Source of the DNA: Saccharothrix sp. NRRL B-16314
Lineage (GTDB): Bacteria; Actinomycetota; Actinomycetes; Mycobacteriales; Pseudonocardiaceae
Length of the DNA stretch: 64,000 nt
Assembly (NCBI RefSeq): GCF_000716595.1
Contig: NZ_JNXC01000031.1
Coordinates: forward strand, 1-64,000
Direction of reading: 5' to 3'
Part shown: piece by piece, positions 9,487 through 18,224 of the stretch
Numbering within the stretch: position 1 is the stretch's first letter
Layout of the letters: every line of letters begins with the position of its first letter
Notes under the pieces: model-generated
Seen by the model: the letters and a program-made list of their open reading frames with translations, nothing else
Databases searched by the model: none
What the model was told of the DNA's origin: nothing
Translations under genes and position numbers: made by a program

Positions 9487-10482
9487 GTGAGCATGACGCG
9501 GGTCCGCGGCGGCGCTGGTGGCACCAGCCCTCCGGTCGAGACGGCACCACCCGGGCCCAAGGACGACAGCTCGCGCTCAGGTCACCTGCGTCGCATCCGG
9601 GCGGACCGGGTGCTGCTGGTCGTCGCGGCGCCGGGCCTGGTCTACTTCCTGGTCTTCCACTACGGCGCCCTGTTCGGGAACGTGCTGGCCTTCCAGGACT
9701 TCGTCCCGTTCCTCGGCGTCTCCGGCAGCGAGTGGGTCGGCCTGGCGCACTTCGAGCGCATGTTCGGCGACCCGGAGTTCTGGAACGCGGTGCGGAACAC
9801 GCTGGTCATCGCCGCCCTCCAGCTGGTGTTCTTCTTCCCCGCGCCGCTGGCCCTCGCGCTGCTGCTGAACAGCGTCGTGGGCGACACCGTGCGGCGGTTC
9901 GTGCAGAGCGTGGTCTACCTGCCGCACTTCCTGTCGTGGGTGATCGTGGTGGCGCTGTTCCAGCAGGTGCTGGGCGGCGCGGGCGCGCTGAACGGGTGGC
10001 TGTCGGACCTCGGCCTGGGCACGGTCTCGATCATCGGCAACCCCGACGCGTACGGGCCGCTGGTGATCGCGCAGCTCATCTGGAAGGAGTGCGGCTGGGC
10101 CACCATCATCTTCCTCGCCGCACTGTCCCAAGTGGATGAACAGCAGTACGAGGCGGCGGCGCTGGACGGCGCGGGCTACTGGCGGCGGCTGTGGCACGTG
10201 ACGCTGCCCGCGATCAGGCCGGTCATCGCGCTGCTGCTGGTGCTGCGGCTGGGCGAGTTCCTGTCCATCGGGTTCGAGCAGTTCTTCCTCCAGCGGCAGT
10301 CGGTCGGCCCGGAGACCGGCGAGGTGCTGGAGACGTTCGTGTACTTCACCGGCTTCGCGAGCGGCGACTTCGGCTACGCCGCGGCCGTCGGGCTGTTCAA
10401 GGGCGTGATCGGCGTGGCGCTCGTCTACGCCGCCAACAAGGTGGCGCACCGGCTGGGCGAGCAGGGGGTTTACCACTCATGA
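9487..10482 (+). CDS. sugar ABC transporter permease, LplB type
   Basis: Inner-membrane component of a binding-protein-dependent oligosaccharide importer. The protein of about 331 residues has an extra cytoplasmic N-terminal tail of about 35 residues and then six hydrophobic segments starting at VLLVVAAPGLVYFLVFHYGALFGNVLAFQ (in parts). Residues about 205-225 hold the EAA loop (EQQYEAAALDGAGYWRRLWHVTLP), which docks on the ATPase. The start is GTG 9487 (or ATG 9493), both close behind a GAGAGAGG ribosome site. It overlaps the second permease by 4 bases (ATGA). No ATP-binding subunit is encoded nearby, as is usual for this class, which shares an MsmK-like ATPase. Confidence 0.88.
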   Translation: MSMTRVRGGAGGTSPPVETAPPGPKDDSSRSGHLRRIRADRVLLVVAAPGLVYFLVFHYGALFGNVLAFQDFVPFLGVSGSEWVGLAHFERMFGDPEFWNAVRNTLVIAALQLVFFFPAPLALALLLNSVVGDTVRRFVQSVVYLPHFLSWVIVVALFQQVLGGAGALNGWLSDLGLGTVSIIGNPDAYGPLVIAQLIWKECGWATIIFLAALSQVDEQQYEAAALDGAGYWRRLWHVTLPAIRPVIALLLVLRLGEFLSIGFEQFFLQRQSVGPETGEVLETFVYFTGFASGDFGYAAAVGLFKGVIGVALVYAANKVAHRLGEQGVYHS

Positions 10483-11369
10483 GCAGGACTGGCGCCGCTC
10501 CGGCGTGGATGGGTCGGCCCACGGTCGCGGTGCGCGTCGCCAAGGCCGTGGCGTTGACCGTGGTGGTGCTGCTGGTGATCTTCCCGCTGTGGACGGTCCT
10601 GGCGACGAGCCTGGCCGACCCGCAGACCGTCATCGAGAACGGCGGCTGGGTGGTGTGGCCCGGCGAGTTCTCCTTCGGCGCGTACACCGAGATCCTCCAG
10701 GGCGGGATCATCACCCGCGCGATGCTCGTCAGCGCCGGCATCACCCTGGTCGGCACGGCGCTGAGCCTGGCGTGCACCGTCGGCCTGGCCTACACGCTGA
10801 GCCGGCCGAAGGTCTACGGCGGCAAACCCCTGCTGCTGCTGGTGCTGTTCACGTTCCTGTTCCCGCCGGGGATGGTGCCGCTGTTCCTGGTGGTACGGAG
10901 CGCCGGGCTGTTCGACCAGTACGCCGCGCTGGTCCTGCCGTTCCTGGTCAACGTGTTCAACCTGGTCGTGATGCGCGGCTTCTTCCAGTCGATCCCGCCG
11001 GAGCTGATCGACGCGGCCCGGATCGACGGCGCGGGCGAGCTCGCGATCCTGCGCCGGATCGTGCTGCCGCTGTCGAAGGCCGTCATCGCGGTGATCGGCC
11101 TGTTCTACGCGGTCGCGTACTGGAACCGCTTCTTCGAGGCGATCATCTACTTCAACGACCAGACCAGGTGGCCGATCGGCACGGTGCTGCGGCAGTACGT
11201 CACGGGTGGCGCGTCGCTCGCCGAGACCTCCGGCGAACTGGCCACCACGTCACCGCAGTCCGTCCAGATGGCCGTGGTCGTGCTGGCGACGCTGCCCATC
11301 GTGTGCGTCTACCCGTTCTTGCAGCGCTACTTCGTCAAGGGCGTCGTCACCGGTGCCCTGAAGGCCTGA
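10479..11369 (+). CDS. sugar ABC transporter permease, LplC type
   Basis: Second membrane subunit (296 residues) of the same importer. It has six membrane segments, from VALTVVVLLVIFPLWTVLATSLA onward (quoted in part), and an EAA loop IPPELIDAARIDGAGELAIL followed by RRIVLPLSK. The C-terminus FVKGVVTGALKA is typical of LplC/YtcP-type permeases, which serve oligosaccharides derived from pectin and other complex polymers. ATG 10479 overlaps the upstream stop. It is followed after 39 bases by the binding protein, completing a permease-permease-lipoprotein operon without its own ATPase. Confidence 0.9.
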   Translation: MSRTGAAPAWMGRPTVAVRVAKAVALTVVVLLVIFPLWTVLATSLADPQTVIENGGWVVWPGEFSFGAYTEILQGGIITRAMLVSAGITLVGTALSLACTVGLAYTLSRPKVYGGKPLLLLVLFTFLFPPGMVPLFLVVRSAGLFDQYAALVLPFLVNVFNLVVMRGFFQSIPPELIDAARIDGAGELAILRRIVLPLSKAVIAVIGLFYAVAYWNRFFEAIIYFNDQTRWPIGTVLRQYVTGGASLAETSGELATTSPQSVQMAVVVLATLPIVCVYPFLQRYFVKGVVTGALKA

Positions 11370-11408
11370 AACCCGTCCCCACCGCCAACCACTGGACAGG
11401 AATCCCCC

Positions 11409-13052
11409 ATGGATCACCGCATCGACCGCCGTTCCCTGCTGCGGCTGGCGGGACTCGGCGCGCTCGGCTTGGCCGCACCGTCCTTCCTCACGGGGTGCGG
11501 AACCGGTGGCTCGTCCGGCGACGTCTCCAACGCGGGCAAGGACCTCACCCCCTGGCCGTCGTACGTGCCGTTCCCCGGCCCCGCACCGGACGCGCCCGGT
11601 GACGCATCGGGCGTGCAGCCGCTCTACCTGAAGTACCCCGAGAAGCTCGTGCGGTCGGTGGGCAACCCGGTGGGCGACGGTTCCGACGTCACGGTGATGG
11701 TCGTGTCGTTCGGCGCGCCGCCGAAGCCGGTCGGCGAGAACTCGTACTGGCAGGCGGTCAACGCGGCGCTCGGCGTCAACCTGAAGATCACCGTCGTGCC
11801 GGACCCCGAGTACAAGCAGAAGATGACCACGCTGATGGCGTCTGGTGACGACCTGCCGGACGTGATCATGTTCTCGAACCTGGCGCTGGCGCACTCGGCC
11901 GAGTTCATCCGGAGCCGGGGCGCCGACCTGTCCGAGTTCGTCGGCGGTGACGCGGTCAAGGAGTTCCCGAACCTGGCCAACATCCCCACCTACGCGTGGC
12001 AGGGCATGGGCCGGATCGGCGGCCGGATTTACGGCATCCCGCTGGAACGCCCGATGCCGGGCAACAGCCTGTTCGTCAACCGGTCCGCCATGGACGCGGC
12101 GGGCATCCCCGCGGACTGGACGACCGAGCAGTACCTGGAGGGCATGAAGCAGCTGACCGGCGACCACAAGTGGGGCGTCGGCTGGTTCAAGACGCTGTTC
12201 GGCGGGCTGGGCGCGATCACCTACCACGCCGGTTCGGTCGGCGCGCCCAACACGTGGTCGACGGACGGCGGCGCGTTCAGCCACACCATCGCGACGCCGC
12301 AGTTCGAGCAGGCCTTGGAGATCATGCGCAAGCTGGTCGAGACCGGCGCGCACTACCCCGACAGCCTCACCGTCAGCTCCACCGACATGCAGAGCCACTT
12401 CCACAACGGCACGGTCGCCACGATCCACGACGGTTTCGGGTCGGTGGCGCTGTCCACCCTGAACAAGATCAACGGCCGGTTCGCCCTCGACCTCGGCCGG
12501 CCGTACGGGGCGCAGGCCACGCCCTGGCAGGGCCCCGGTGTCTTCGGCTACGTCGCGTTCAAGAAGGCCGAGCCCGCCCGGATCAAGCTGCTGCTGCGCA
12601 TCGTCGACCACCTCAGCGCGCCGTTCGGCACCGAGGAGTACGAGCTGGCCAACTTCGGGGTGGAGGGCAAGCACTTCACCAAGGACGCCGACGGCATCAA
12701 GACCACCGCGCTGTACGACCAGGAGAACAACTCGCTGCTGCCGACGAAGTACATCGGCACCGCGCCGGCCGTCCTCTACCTGCCCGGTCACGGCGACGTG
12801 GCGAAGGCCGTGCACGACTGGCAGAAGGCGTCGCTGCCCAAGAGCGTGCGGAACCCGGCCACCGGCCTCCGGTCGAGCACCGAGGCGAGCAAGGGCGCGC
12901 AGCTCGGCCAGATCATCGGGGACGGCATCACGGCGATCACGTTCGGCCGCAAGCCGCCGTCGGCGTGGCCGGAGGTCGTCGCCCAGTGGCGGCAGGCCGG
13001 GGGCGACCAGGTCGCCGCCGAGCTGGCCGAGGAACACGCGGCGAACCAGTGA
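11409..13052 (+). CDS. extracellular sugar-binding lipoprotein (LplA-like)
   Basis: Surface receptor of the importer, 547 residues. The N-terminus has twin arginines (R7-R8 in DRRSLLRL), a hydrophobic stretch and the lipobox LTGC with Cys30, so it is probably Tat-exported and lipid-anchored. The mature part is a large family-1-type solute-binding protein with several aromatic residues suited to oligosaccharide stacking (for example YKQKMTTLMASGDDLPDVI and WKPP-like loops near the end). At this size it belongs with the LplA group, which binds longer oligosaccharides. A strong hairpin follows the stop codon. Ligand inferred from context: rhamnogalacturonan fragments. Confidence 0.87.
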   Translation: MDHRIDRRSLLRLAGLGALGLAAPSFLTGCGTGGSSGDVSNAGKDLTPWPSYVPFPGPAPDAPGDASGVQPLYLKYPEKLVRSVGNPVGDGSDVTVMVVSFGAPPKPVGENSYWQAVNAALGVNLKITVVPDPEYKQKMTTLMASGDDLPDVIMFSNLALAHSAEFIRSRGADLSEFVGGDAVKEFPNLANIPTYAWQGMGRIGGRIYGIPLERPMPGNSLFVNRSAMDAAGIPADWTTEQYLEGMKQLTGDHKWGVGWFKTLFGGLGAITYHAGSVGAPNTWSTDGGAFSHTIATPQFEQALEIMRKLVETGAHYPDSLTVSSTDMQSHFHNGTVATIHDGFGSVALSTLNKINGRFALDLGRPYGAQATPWQGPGVFGYVAFKKAEPARIKLLLRIVDHLSAPFGTEEYELANFGVEGKHFTKDADGIKTTALYDQENNSLLPTKYIGTAPAVLYLPGHGDVAKAVHDWQKASLPKSVRNPATGLRSSTEASKGAQLGQIIGDGITAITFGRKPPSAWPEVVAQWRQAGGDQVAAELAEEHAANQ

Positions 13053-13058
13053 TGTCGC

Positions 13059-13114
13059 GGCGGCGCCGGCGTGACATCCCGGGGTGGTTTCCCGGGGTGA
13101 CTTCCGGCGCCGCC
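13059..13114. terminator. hairpin after the binding-protein gene
   Basis: Perfect 11-bp inverted repeat GGCGGCGCCGG (13059-13069) and CCGGCGCCGCC (13104-13114). The 34-base loop itself contains two copies of TCCCGGGGTG. It begins 6 bases after the stop at 13052. There is no T-tract, as is common for actinomycete terminators. Confidence 0.6.
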
Positions 13115-13271
13115 CTCCGCCCTAATGCGGACACGAGCGATCCGCACGCTCTCCGGTGACAGCCTGCGGGCTGAATTCGCGCGCACCGGCCCGCATTCGA
13201 GTAGCGGATCACCGCCGGCGGGCGTCCAATAACCGTTGACCGGGTCGTGCCGCGTCCGACCCGGTCAGCGG

Positions 13272-13313
13272 GTCCCCCCGGTCTGCCGCCCCCGACCGGC
13301 AGACCGGGGGGAC
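13272..13313 (-). terminator. strong terminator hairpin after the DUF2264 gene
   Basis: Perfect 16-bp inverted repeat, GTCCCCCCGGTCTGCC (13272-13287) with GGCAGACCGGGGGGAC (13298-13313), and a 10-base loop. On the minus strand it sits directly after the stop at 13318 and also faces the convergent importer operon, so it probably works in both directions. Confidence 0.8.
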
Positions 13314-13317
13314 ACCC

Positions 13318-15192
13318 TCAGCCGGCGGGCGCGCGTTCACACGCCGGGGTGTCGCCCAAGCGGATCACGGTGGTCTCCGCGTCGGGGAAGGACAGGGCGA
13401 CCTCGTCCTCATCGACCCGCACGGCGACCATCGGCGGCTCTTGGACCGCGAGTTGCACGAGGCTGACGTAGACCGCGGTGCCGCCGGGATGCGCGTCGGC
13501 GATCACGTACGGCGTGGCCGAGCACCGACCGTAGGCGTTGGTTCCCGTTCCTGTCACCACGCCCGCGCCCGTGTAGCCGTGCAGGGCGCGCACCGCGCTG
13601 AGCAGGCCGTCCGGACGTCGTGCCAGCGCAACGTCGTCCCCCACCCGGGGTTCGGGCGGTGCCGGCGCGGCGAGGGCGTGGCCGCCGTCCCGGACCTGGC
13701 AGCCGGCCGGCGCGGTGACCTGGTGGATCCTGATCTCCGCCGCGCCGCGGACCACCGAGGCCGTCACGACGCGGACGGGACCGTCCTGGTACGCCGAAGC
13801 GGCGAAGCCCTGCGACACGGTCAAGGGCTCGATGCGCCGACGTGCGGAAGCGGTGCCGTCGGGAGCGATGACGGCGAGGTGGTTGTCCACACCGGACGCC
13901 GGCCCGCCCGCCTCCGGTCCGGTGTGGCTGGTGTAGGCGAACTTGAGGTAGTGCGGGTCGGGCACGCCGTCCGCCGGCTGCACGCGGTCGCGGTCGCTGC
14001 CGTGGTTGAGCAAGCGGACGACGCCGTCCGAACGGGTGGTGTGCAGCAGCCAGCCGGGTGCCGGTAGCGGCACCACCTGGTCCGCCACGTCGACCGGCGC
14101 CGCCTCCTCCGGGTCCGTCCAGACCGGGTGGTCGGGCGGCAGCAGCAGGCCGAGGAACGCTTTGCTCGCCCAGTAGGGCGACGCGGGACCGGAGTACTCC
14201 TGCACGACAGGCAGGAATTCGTCGTACCAGCCGAGGGTGAGCAGCCCGCGGTCGTCCGGTGCGCCCCGGTCCACGAAGTGCCGCAGGACGCCGCCGGCGA
14301 TGCGGCGGGTGCGGCCCGGCGGCAGGGGTGACGCGCCGGTCAGCGCGCCGAGCCAGAACGGCGCCACCGCGGCGAACCGGTACGTCAGGGAACGTCCCTG
14401 GTGCACCGGCCCGCCGTCGGCCGCGAAGAAGTGCTGGTACTGCTCCAGGAACCGGCTCAGCCGCGACGCGTAGAGCTCCTGCCGCACCGTGTCGCCCGCC
14501 ATCCGCGCCCACAGCGACGGGTACTGGTGCATCGCCCAGCCGCAGTAGTAGTCGAAGTTCTTGCCCTTGCCGTCGGAGTACCAGCCGTCGCCGACGTACC
14601 ACTCCTCGATCCGTTCCAGCCCACCGGTGATCTCGTCCGGCTCGTGCGGCCCGCCGACCGAGGCCAGGAACTGCTCCACGACCACTCGGAAGAGCACCCA
14701 GTTGTTGTCCGGAGTGCGTTTCCCGACGGCACCGGCCAGCCACGCCACGACCCGCTCCTGCTCGGCCGGCGTCAACCGGTCGAACAGCCACGGGCGGGTC
14801 TCGTGCAGCGCCAACGCCACCGACGCCGCCTCGGCCAACTGCTGGGACATGTCGGCGATGGCGGGCCAGGCGAACGGGTGCGCCGGATCGGTACCGGCCA
14901 CCAGTCCCCGCGCGTAGCGCTCCAGGAGCGCGGGCGGCACGTCGCCGCCCGCGCCCGCGATCCGGAACGCGGCGAGCAGGAACGTCCGCGCGAAGCCCTC
15001 CAGCCCGTCGCTCGCCGGCCCGGACCAGCTCGCCCGACCGGGCAGCCGGAACTGGGCGAAGTCGTCCGTCGCGTACGGCACCACGGACGTCAGCAGGTGA
15101 TCCGCGAGGGCCTCCCACTGCGCCCGGGTCCAGCCGGTGCGCGGTGACCGTCGTCGGTCTGGCGTCGGGAGGCCGAACGCGGAACGAGCCAC
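13318..15192 (-). CDS. DUF2264 domain protein, probable pectin-associated hydrolase
   Basis: A 624-residue protein without a signal peptide, so cytoplasmic. Residues about 20-370 are an (alpha/alpha)-barrel-like DUF2264 domain with DGLEGFARTFLLAAFRI, RTPDNNWVLFRVVVEQFL, WYVGDGWYSDGKGKNFDYYCGWAMH (quoted in parts) and HQGRSLTYRFAAVAPFW. The C-terminal about 250 residues are beta-rich. DUF2264 proteins occur in plant-polysaccharide loci, and their fold resembles unsaturated-glucuronyl-hydrolase-type enzymes, but no reaction is established for this group. It follows the PL26-like lyase by 49 bases on the same strand, which suggests that it acts on the lyase products. Starts at GTG 15192. Confidence 0.82.
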   Translation of the reverse strand: MARSAFGLPTPDRRRSPRTGWTRAQWEALADHLLTSVVPYATDDFAQFRLPGRASWSGPASDGLEGFARTFLLAAFRIAGAGGDVPPALLERYARGLVAGTDPAHPFAWPAIADMSQQLAEAASVALALHETRPWLFDRLTPAEQERVVAWLAGAVGKRTPDNNWVLFRVVVEQFLASVGGPHEPDEITGGLERIEEWYVGDGWYSDGKGKNFDYYCGWAMHQYPSLWARMAGDTVRQELYASRLSRFLEQYQHFFAADGGPVHQGRSLTYRFAAVAPFWLGALTGASPLPPGRTRRIAGGVLRHFVDRGAPDDRGLLTLGWYDEFLPVVQEYSGPASPYWASKAFLGLLLPPDHPVWTDPEEAAPVDVADQVVPLPAPGWLLHTTRSDGVVRLLNHGSDRDRVQPADGVPDPHYLKFAYTSHTGPEAGGPASGVDNHLAVIAPDGTASARRRIEPLTVSQGFAASAYQDGPVRVVTASVVRGAAEIRIHQVTAPAGCQVRDGGHALAAPAPPEPRVGDDVALARRPDGLLSAVRALHGYTGAGVVTGTGTNAYGRCSATPYVIADAHPGGTAVYVSLVQLAVQEPPMVAVRVDEDEVALSFPDAETTVIRLGDTPACERAPAG

Positions 15193-15241
15193 GATGAGGT
15201 TCCCACTTCCTGTGCGGGTGACGTCCGGACGGGTGGCCCCA

Positions 15242-17959
15242 CTACGCGGGAAGGCTGTCTCCCACCAGGGCGAGGCACTGGATGGCGGCCAGGCCGTACT
15301 GCGAAGAGGCGTTGGTCGAGGCGAAGGGCGCCTCGTCGACCGGCTTGAGCACCGCCGGCCCCTCCAGCCGCGCGGACGTGAACTCCAGGGTGCGCGGGTA
15401 GCCCGCGTGACCGGTGTCGAACTCCTTCCAGGCCCGCGCGGCCAGGGTCGCGTCGCCGAGCTTGGCCGCGGCGTAGGCGGTGAGCCGGGAGTGCGCCTGG
15501 CGCAGGTTGAGGCTGCCCCAGGACTTGCCCGTCTCGGCCTGCTGCTCGGCGGCGGTGCCGTTGTAGAGGCGGCAGTACTGCAGCCAGGCCTCGGTGAACT
15601 GCTCGTCGCCGGTGAGGGAGACGAGCTCGCTGCACGCCTCGACCAGCCCGAACACCGCGCCGAGCGAGCCGACGCTCACCGCCGGTTCGGCGGGCTTGAA
15701 GGCGCCGTCGTCGAGGTCGTACAGGCCGCTGCCCTGCGCGAACCCGTTGGGCATCGCGGCGATGGTCCGCATCCCGTTGAGCAGCTTCTCGCGGGCGACC
15801 GGGTCACCGCCGCGCTCCCACTCGGTCAGCCAGGCGAGCGCGAGGCCGCTCCAGTCGGTGCCGGTGCTGACGCCGAGCGCGTGCGGGTCCGGCTCGTACG
15901 GCGCGGTGCGGATCTTCCGGATCGGGTCCAGCGCCAGGAACGCCTTGTCGGCGTCCACGAGGTCGCGCATCAGGTCGCCGGTGCGTTCGTCGGCGGTGAG
16001 GAAGTAGAGGAAGCGCCGGTAGCCCGCCGTGCTGATGCGCAGCTGCTTGGCGCTGTCGGCCCAGTGCTGCACTCCGTGCCGCGTGCCCAGGTCCTGCCAC
16101 TTGCCGAGGTGGTAGACGTCGACCTCGCCGGTGTGCCGGGTCATCGCCTCGGCGAACCGGAACGCCTCGGCGCTGCCGGTGCGCAGGTAGTGGTACCAGA
16201 GCCACAGGTCGGGCGACAGCTCGGAGTTGGCCCAGGCGTAGCCGCCGACGTCGTAGCGCCACACGTGCCGGTCGGGGTCGTAGGTGTGCATGATGTCGCC
16301 GTAGTCCCAGAAGCCGTACCAGGACCGCTGTTCGACCTGCCTGCTGTGGAACTCGAACAGGAAGTCGAGGCGGTCCTCGACGCGGGTCCTCGCCGGGGTG
16401 GAGCGGTCCACCGGCGACCAGTCGCCGAACACGCCCGCCGCGTGCATGTGCGCCGGTGACGCGACGACGAGGGGTGGCGTGCGCACCGCGTCGGTCAGCT
16501 CCGCGATCCGCTCGGCGGACGGGGTCGCGCCCAGCGCCCAGAACACCAGCTCGGTCGTGCGCGCGATCCCGTACGGGGTGCCGAAACCCGGCTCGTGGTC
16601 CTCGTAGGTGATCTCCAGGCCTTCCAGCTGCTCCGGGTAGGTGTCCTGGCCCATGCCGTCGTGGTAGAAGCGCAGGTCCATCGCTCCGGCGTCGGGCGAC
16701 CACAGCCACACGGTGACCTCGGCCGTCTCCCCCGCCGCGCCCCGGACGTCGAGCCGGGTGGGGTTCAGCTGCCAGAAGTTCCGCATGCCGAAGGCGAAGC
16801 CGCCACCGGGTCCGCCGACGTAGCCGAGCCCGCCGGCCCGTCCGCCGGAGTCGACCGGTATCCAGCCGTGGCCCGCCTTGGTGCGCTTGCGGATCTGGAA
16901 GCCGTCGGCGGTGACCTGGCGCAGCGAGTAGTCGCCGAAGGCGGGGACGAGGTGCAGCCGTGAGCTGACGCGGGTGTCCCACGTCTGCACCGGCGGGGTG
17001 GCGCGGCCTTCGACCTGTGCCTTGCGGACCGCCGCGCCGGGGTCGCGGCGCAGCCCGGTGATGCCGCGCACCGCTTCGGCCAGCACGCCGTCGCCCGAGC
17101 CGGCGAAGCGCACGTGCCGGTCGTGCAGCTCGTCGCGCAGCGGCACGTCGAACCGGATGCCCAGGCCCCGCAGGAAGTCCTTCTTCTCGTCGCCGTCGAA
17201 CACGAAGCTGTGCACGGCGCGGATGCCGTCGCTGCCGGCGTAGAAGTACAGGCGCACGGTGAACGGCAACCAGGTACGGTCGCCGTGCCGGTGGCCGCCC
17301 TCGATCCTGACCACGGCGCGGACCGGACCGGACGACTCGACCGTCACCTTGTCGGTGCGGCCGGTGAACTTCTCGGGCTTCGCGGTGCTGTCCTCGTCGC
17401 CCGGCTCGTCCTGCCGCAGGCACACCAGCCTGCCGTTCTTCGCGATCTCGCGGTCGCCGCGGTGGAGGGCGCGGACCAGCTGGTCGCCCTTCTTGGCGAT
17501 CACGCACCGGATGGCGCCGGTGTCCACCTCGACGTGGTCGGGGCGGTCCTCGACCGTCACGGCCGTCGCCGGCGCGGCGGGCGTTCCGGCGGTGAGCACG
17601 TACTGCTCATCCGGTGCCACCTCGGTGCCGATGGCGTGGGCGGTCCACTTGAGCGAGCCGTCCGGCCAGTACCCGGTGGGCCACGTCTGCACGGGCACCG
17701 GCTGACCGGCCGCCGTGCGCAACGCGAAGGACTGGTCCGCGGGCACCGTGCCCCTGGGCCAGGGCACGCCCCAGGTCGAGCCGGCGGCCAGCTGCCGGGG
17801 CGTGCCGCCTTCCAGCCACTTGAGCCGGACGCCGTCGTCGATCAGACCGCTCGCCGTCCGGGGTGCGGCGTGCGCCTCCCCCGCCGGCCGGGCGAGGTGA
17901 CCGGCGGCGCCGACGGCCGCCGTGCCGAGGAGGAGGTTGCGTCGGGAGATCATCGCCAT
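15242..17959 (-). CDS. exo-rhamnogalacturonan lyase-like protein (PL26/YetA-like), Tat-exported
   Basis: A 905-residue exported enzyme. The first 31 residues are a Tat signal (SRRNLLLG, then AAVGAAGHLA and an AHA-type cleavage site). The mature protein resembles the PcRGLX/YetA group: an N-terminal beta-rich domain (LKWLEGGTPRQLAAGSTWGV, WPDGSLKWTAHAIG) and a C-terminal helical-barrel domain (YAWANSELSPDLWLWYHYLR, TGDEQFTEAWLQYCRLYNGT). Family members cleave the rhamnogalacturonan-I backbone from its end by beta-elimination. Length and order match the family; I assign it by overall resemblance rather than by a mapped catalytic residue. It is divergent from the LacI regulator, and its products would be taken up by the importer at 9.5 kb (inference). 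Confidence 0.8.
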   Translation of the reverse strand: MAMISRRNLLLGTAAVGAAGHLARPAGEAHAAPRTASGLIDDGVRLKWLEGGTPRQLAAGSTWGVPWPRGTVPADQSFALRTAAGQPVPVQTWPTGYWPDGSLKWTAHAIGTEVAPDEQYVLTAGTPAAPATAVTVEDRPDHVEVDTGAIRCVIAKKGDQLVRALHRGDREIAKNGRLVCLRQDEPGDEDSTAKPEKFTGRTDKVTVESSGPVRAVVRIEGGHRHGDRTWLPFTVRLYFYAGSDGIRAVHSFVFDGDEKKDFLRGLGIRFDVPLRDELHDRHVRFAGSGDGVLAEAVRGITGLRRDPGAAVRKAQVEGRATPPVQTWDTRVSSRLHLVPAFGDYSLRQVTADGFQIRKRTKAGHGWIPVDSGGRAGGLGYVGGPGGGFAFGMRNFWQLNPTRLDVRGAAGETAEVTVWLWSPDAGAMDLRFYHDGMGQDTYPEQLEGLEITYEDHEPGFGTPYGIARTTELVFWALGATPSAERIAELTDAVRTPPLVVASPAHMHAAGVFGDWSPVDRSTPARTRVEDRLDFLFEFHSRQVEQRSWYGFWDYGDIMHTYDPDRHVWRYDVGGYAWANSELSPDLWLWYHYLRTGSAEAFRFAEAMTRHTGEVDVYHLGKWQDLGTRHGVQHWADSAKQLRISTAGYRRFLYFLTADERTGDLMRDLVDADKAFLALDPIRKIRTAPYEPDPHALGVSTGTDWSGLALAWLTEWERGGDPVAREKLLNGMRTIAAMPNGFAQGSGLYDLDDGAFKPAEPAVSVGSLGAVFGLVEACSELVSLTGDEQFTEAWLQYCRLYNGTAAEQQAETGKSWGSLNLRQAHSRLTAYAAAKLGDATLAARAWKEFDTGHAGYPRTLEFTSARLEGPAVLKPVDEAPFASTNASSQYGLAAIQCLALVGDSLPA

Positions 17960-18003
17960 GAGGGCTCCACTGGGGTGGGCGTTGCTCCGGGAAGTGGCGG
18001 GAT

Positions 18004-18018
18004 GTTTAACCGTTTACC
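18004..18018. promoter_or_regulatory. operator next to the PL26 gene
   Basis: GTTTAACCGTTTACC, a near-palindrome around a central C, lies 45 bases upstream of the lyase start. Its TAACCGTTT core matches the site at 9424. Confidence 0.55.
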
Positions 18019-18185
18019 GTCGCCCAGATCGCAGCATGACCTGCAATGCATGTCAAGGGTGGGCGGCGGTGAAAGGATACGGTTACAGGCGGGAACGTCA
18101 GCAGGGGTCTGTCTGGCGTGCAGCCCTCGAACCGGCGTACCGGCGAACGATTTGACACCAGGGCAGTCAGCCGGAAACATCGCGT

Positions 18186-18199
18186 GTAAGCGGTTTACC
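18186..18199. promoter_or_regulatory. autoregulatory operator upstream of the LacI gene
   Basis: GTAAGCGGTTTACC, with half-sites GTAA and TTAC around a central G, lies 26 bases before the LacI-family start. A related GGATACGGTTACAG lies at about 18075-18088. Together with 18004 this puts two or three sites in one 265-bp divergent promoter region. Confidence 0.5.
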
Positions 18200-18224
18200 A
18201 GCTGGTTTCACGGCAGGGGGCGGG

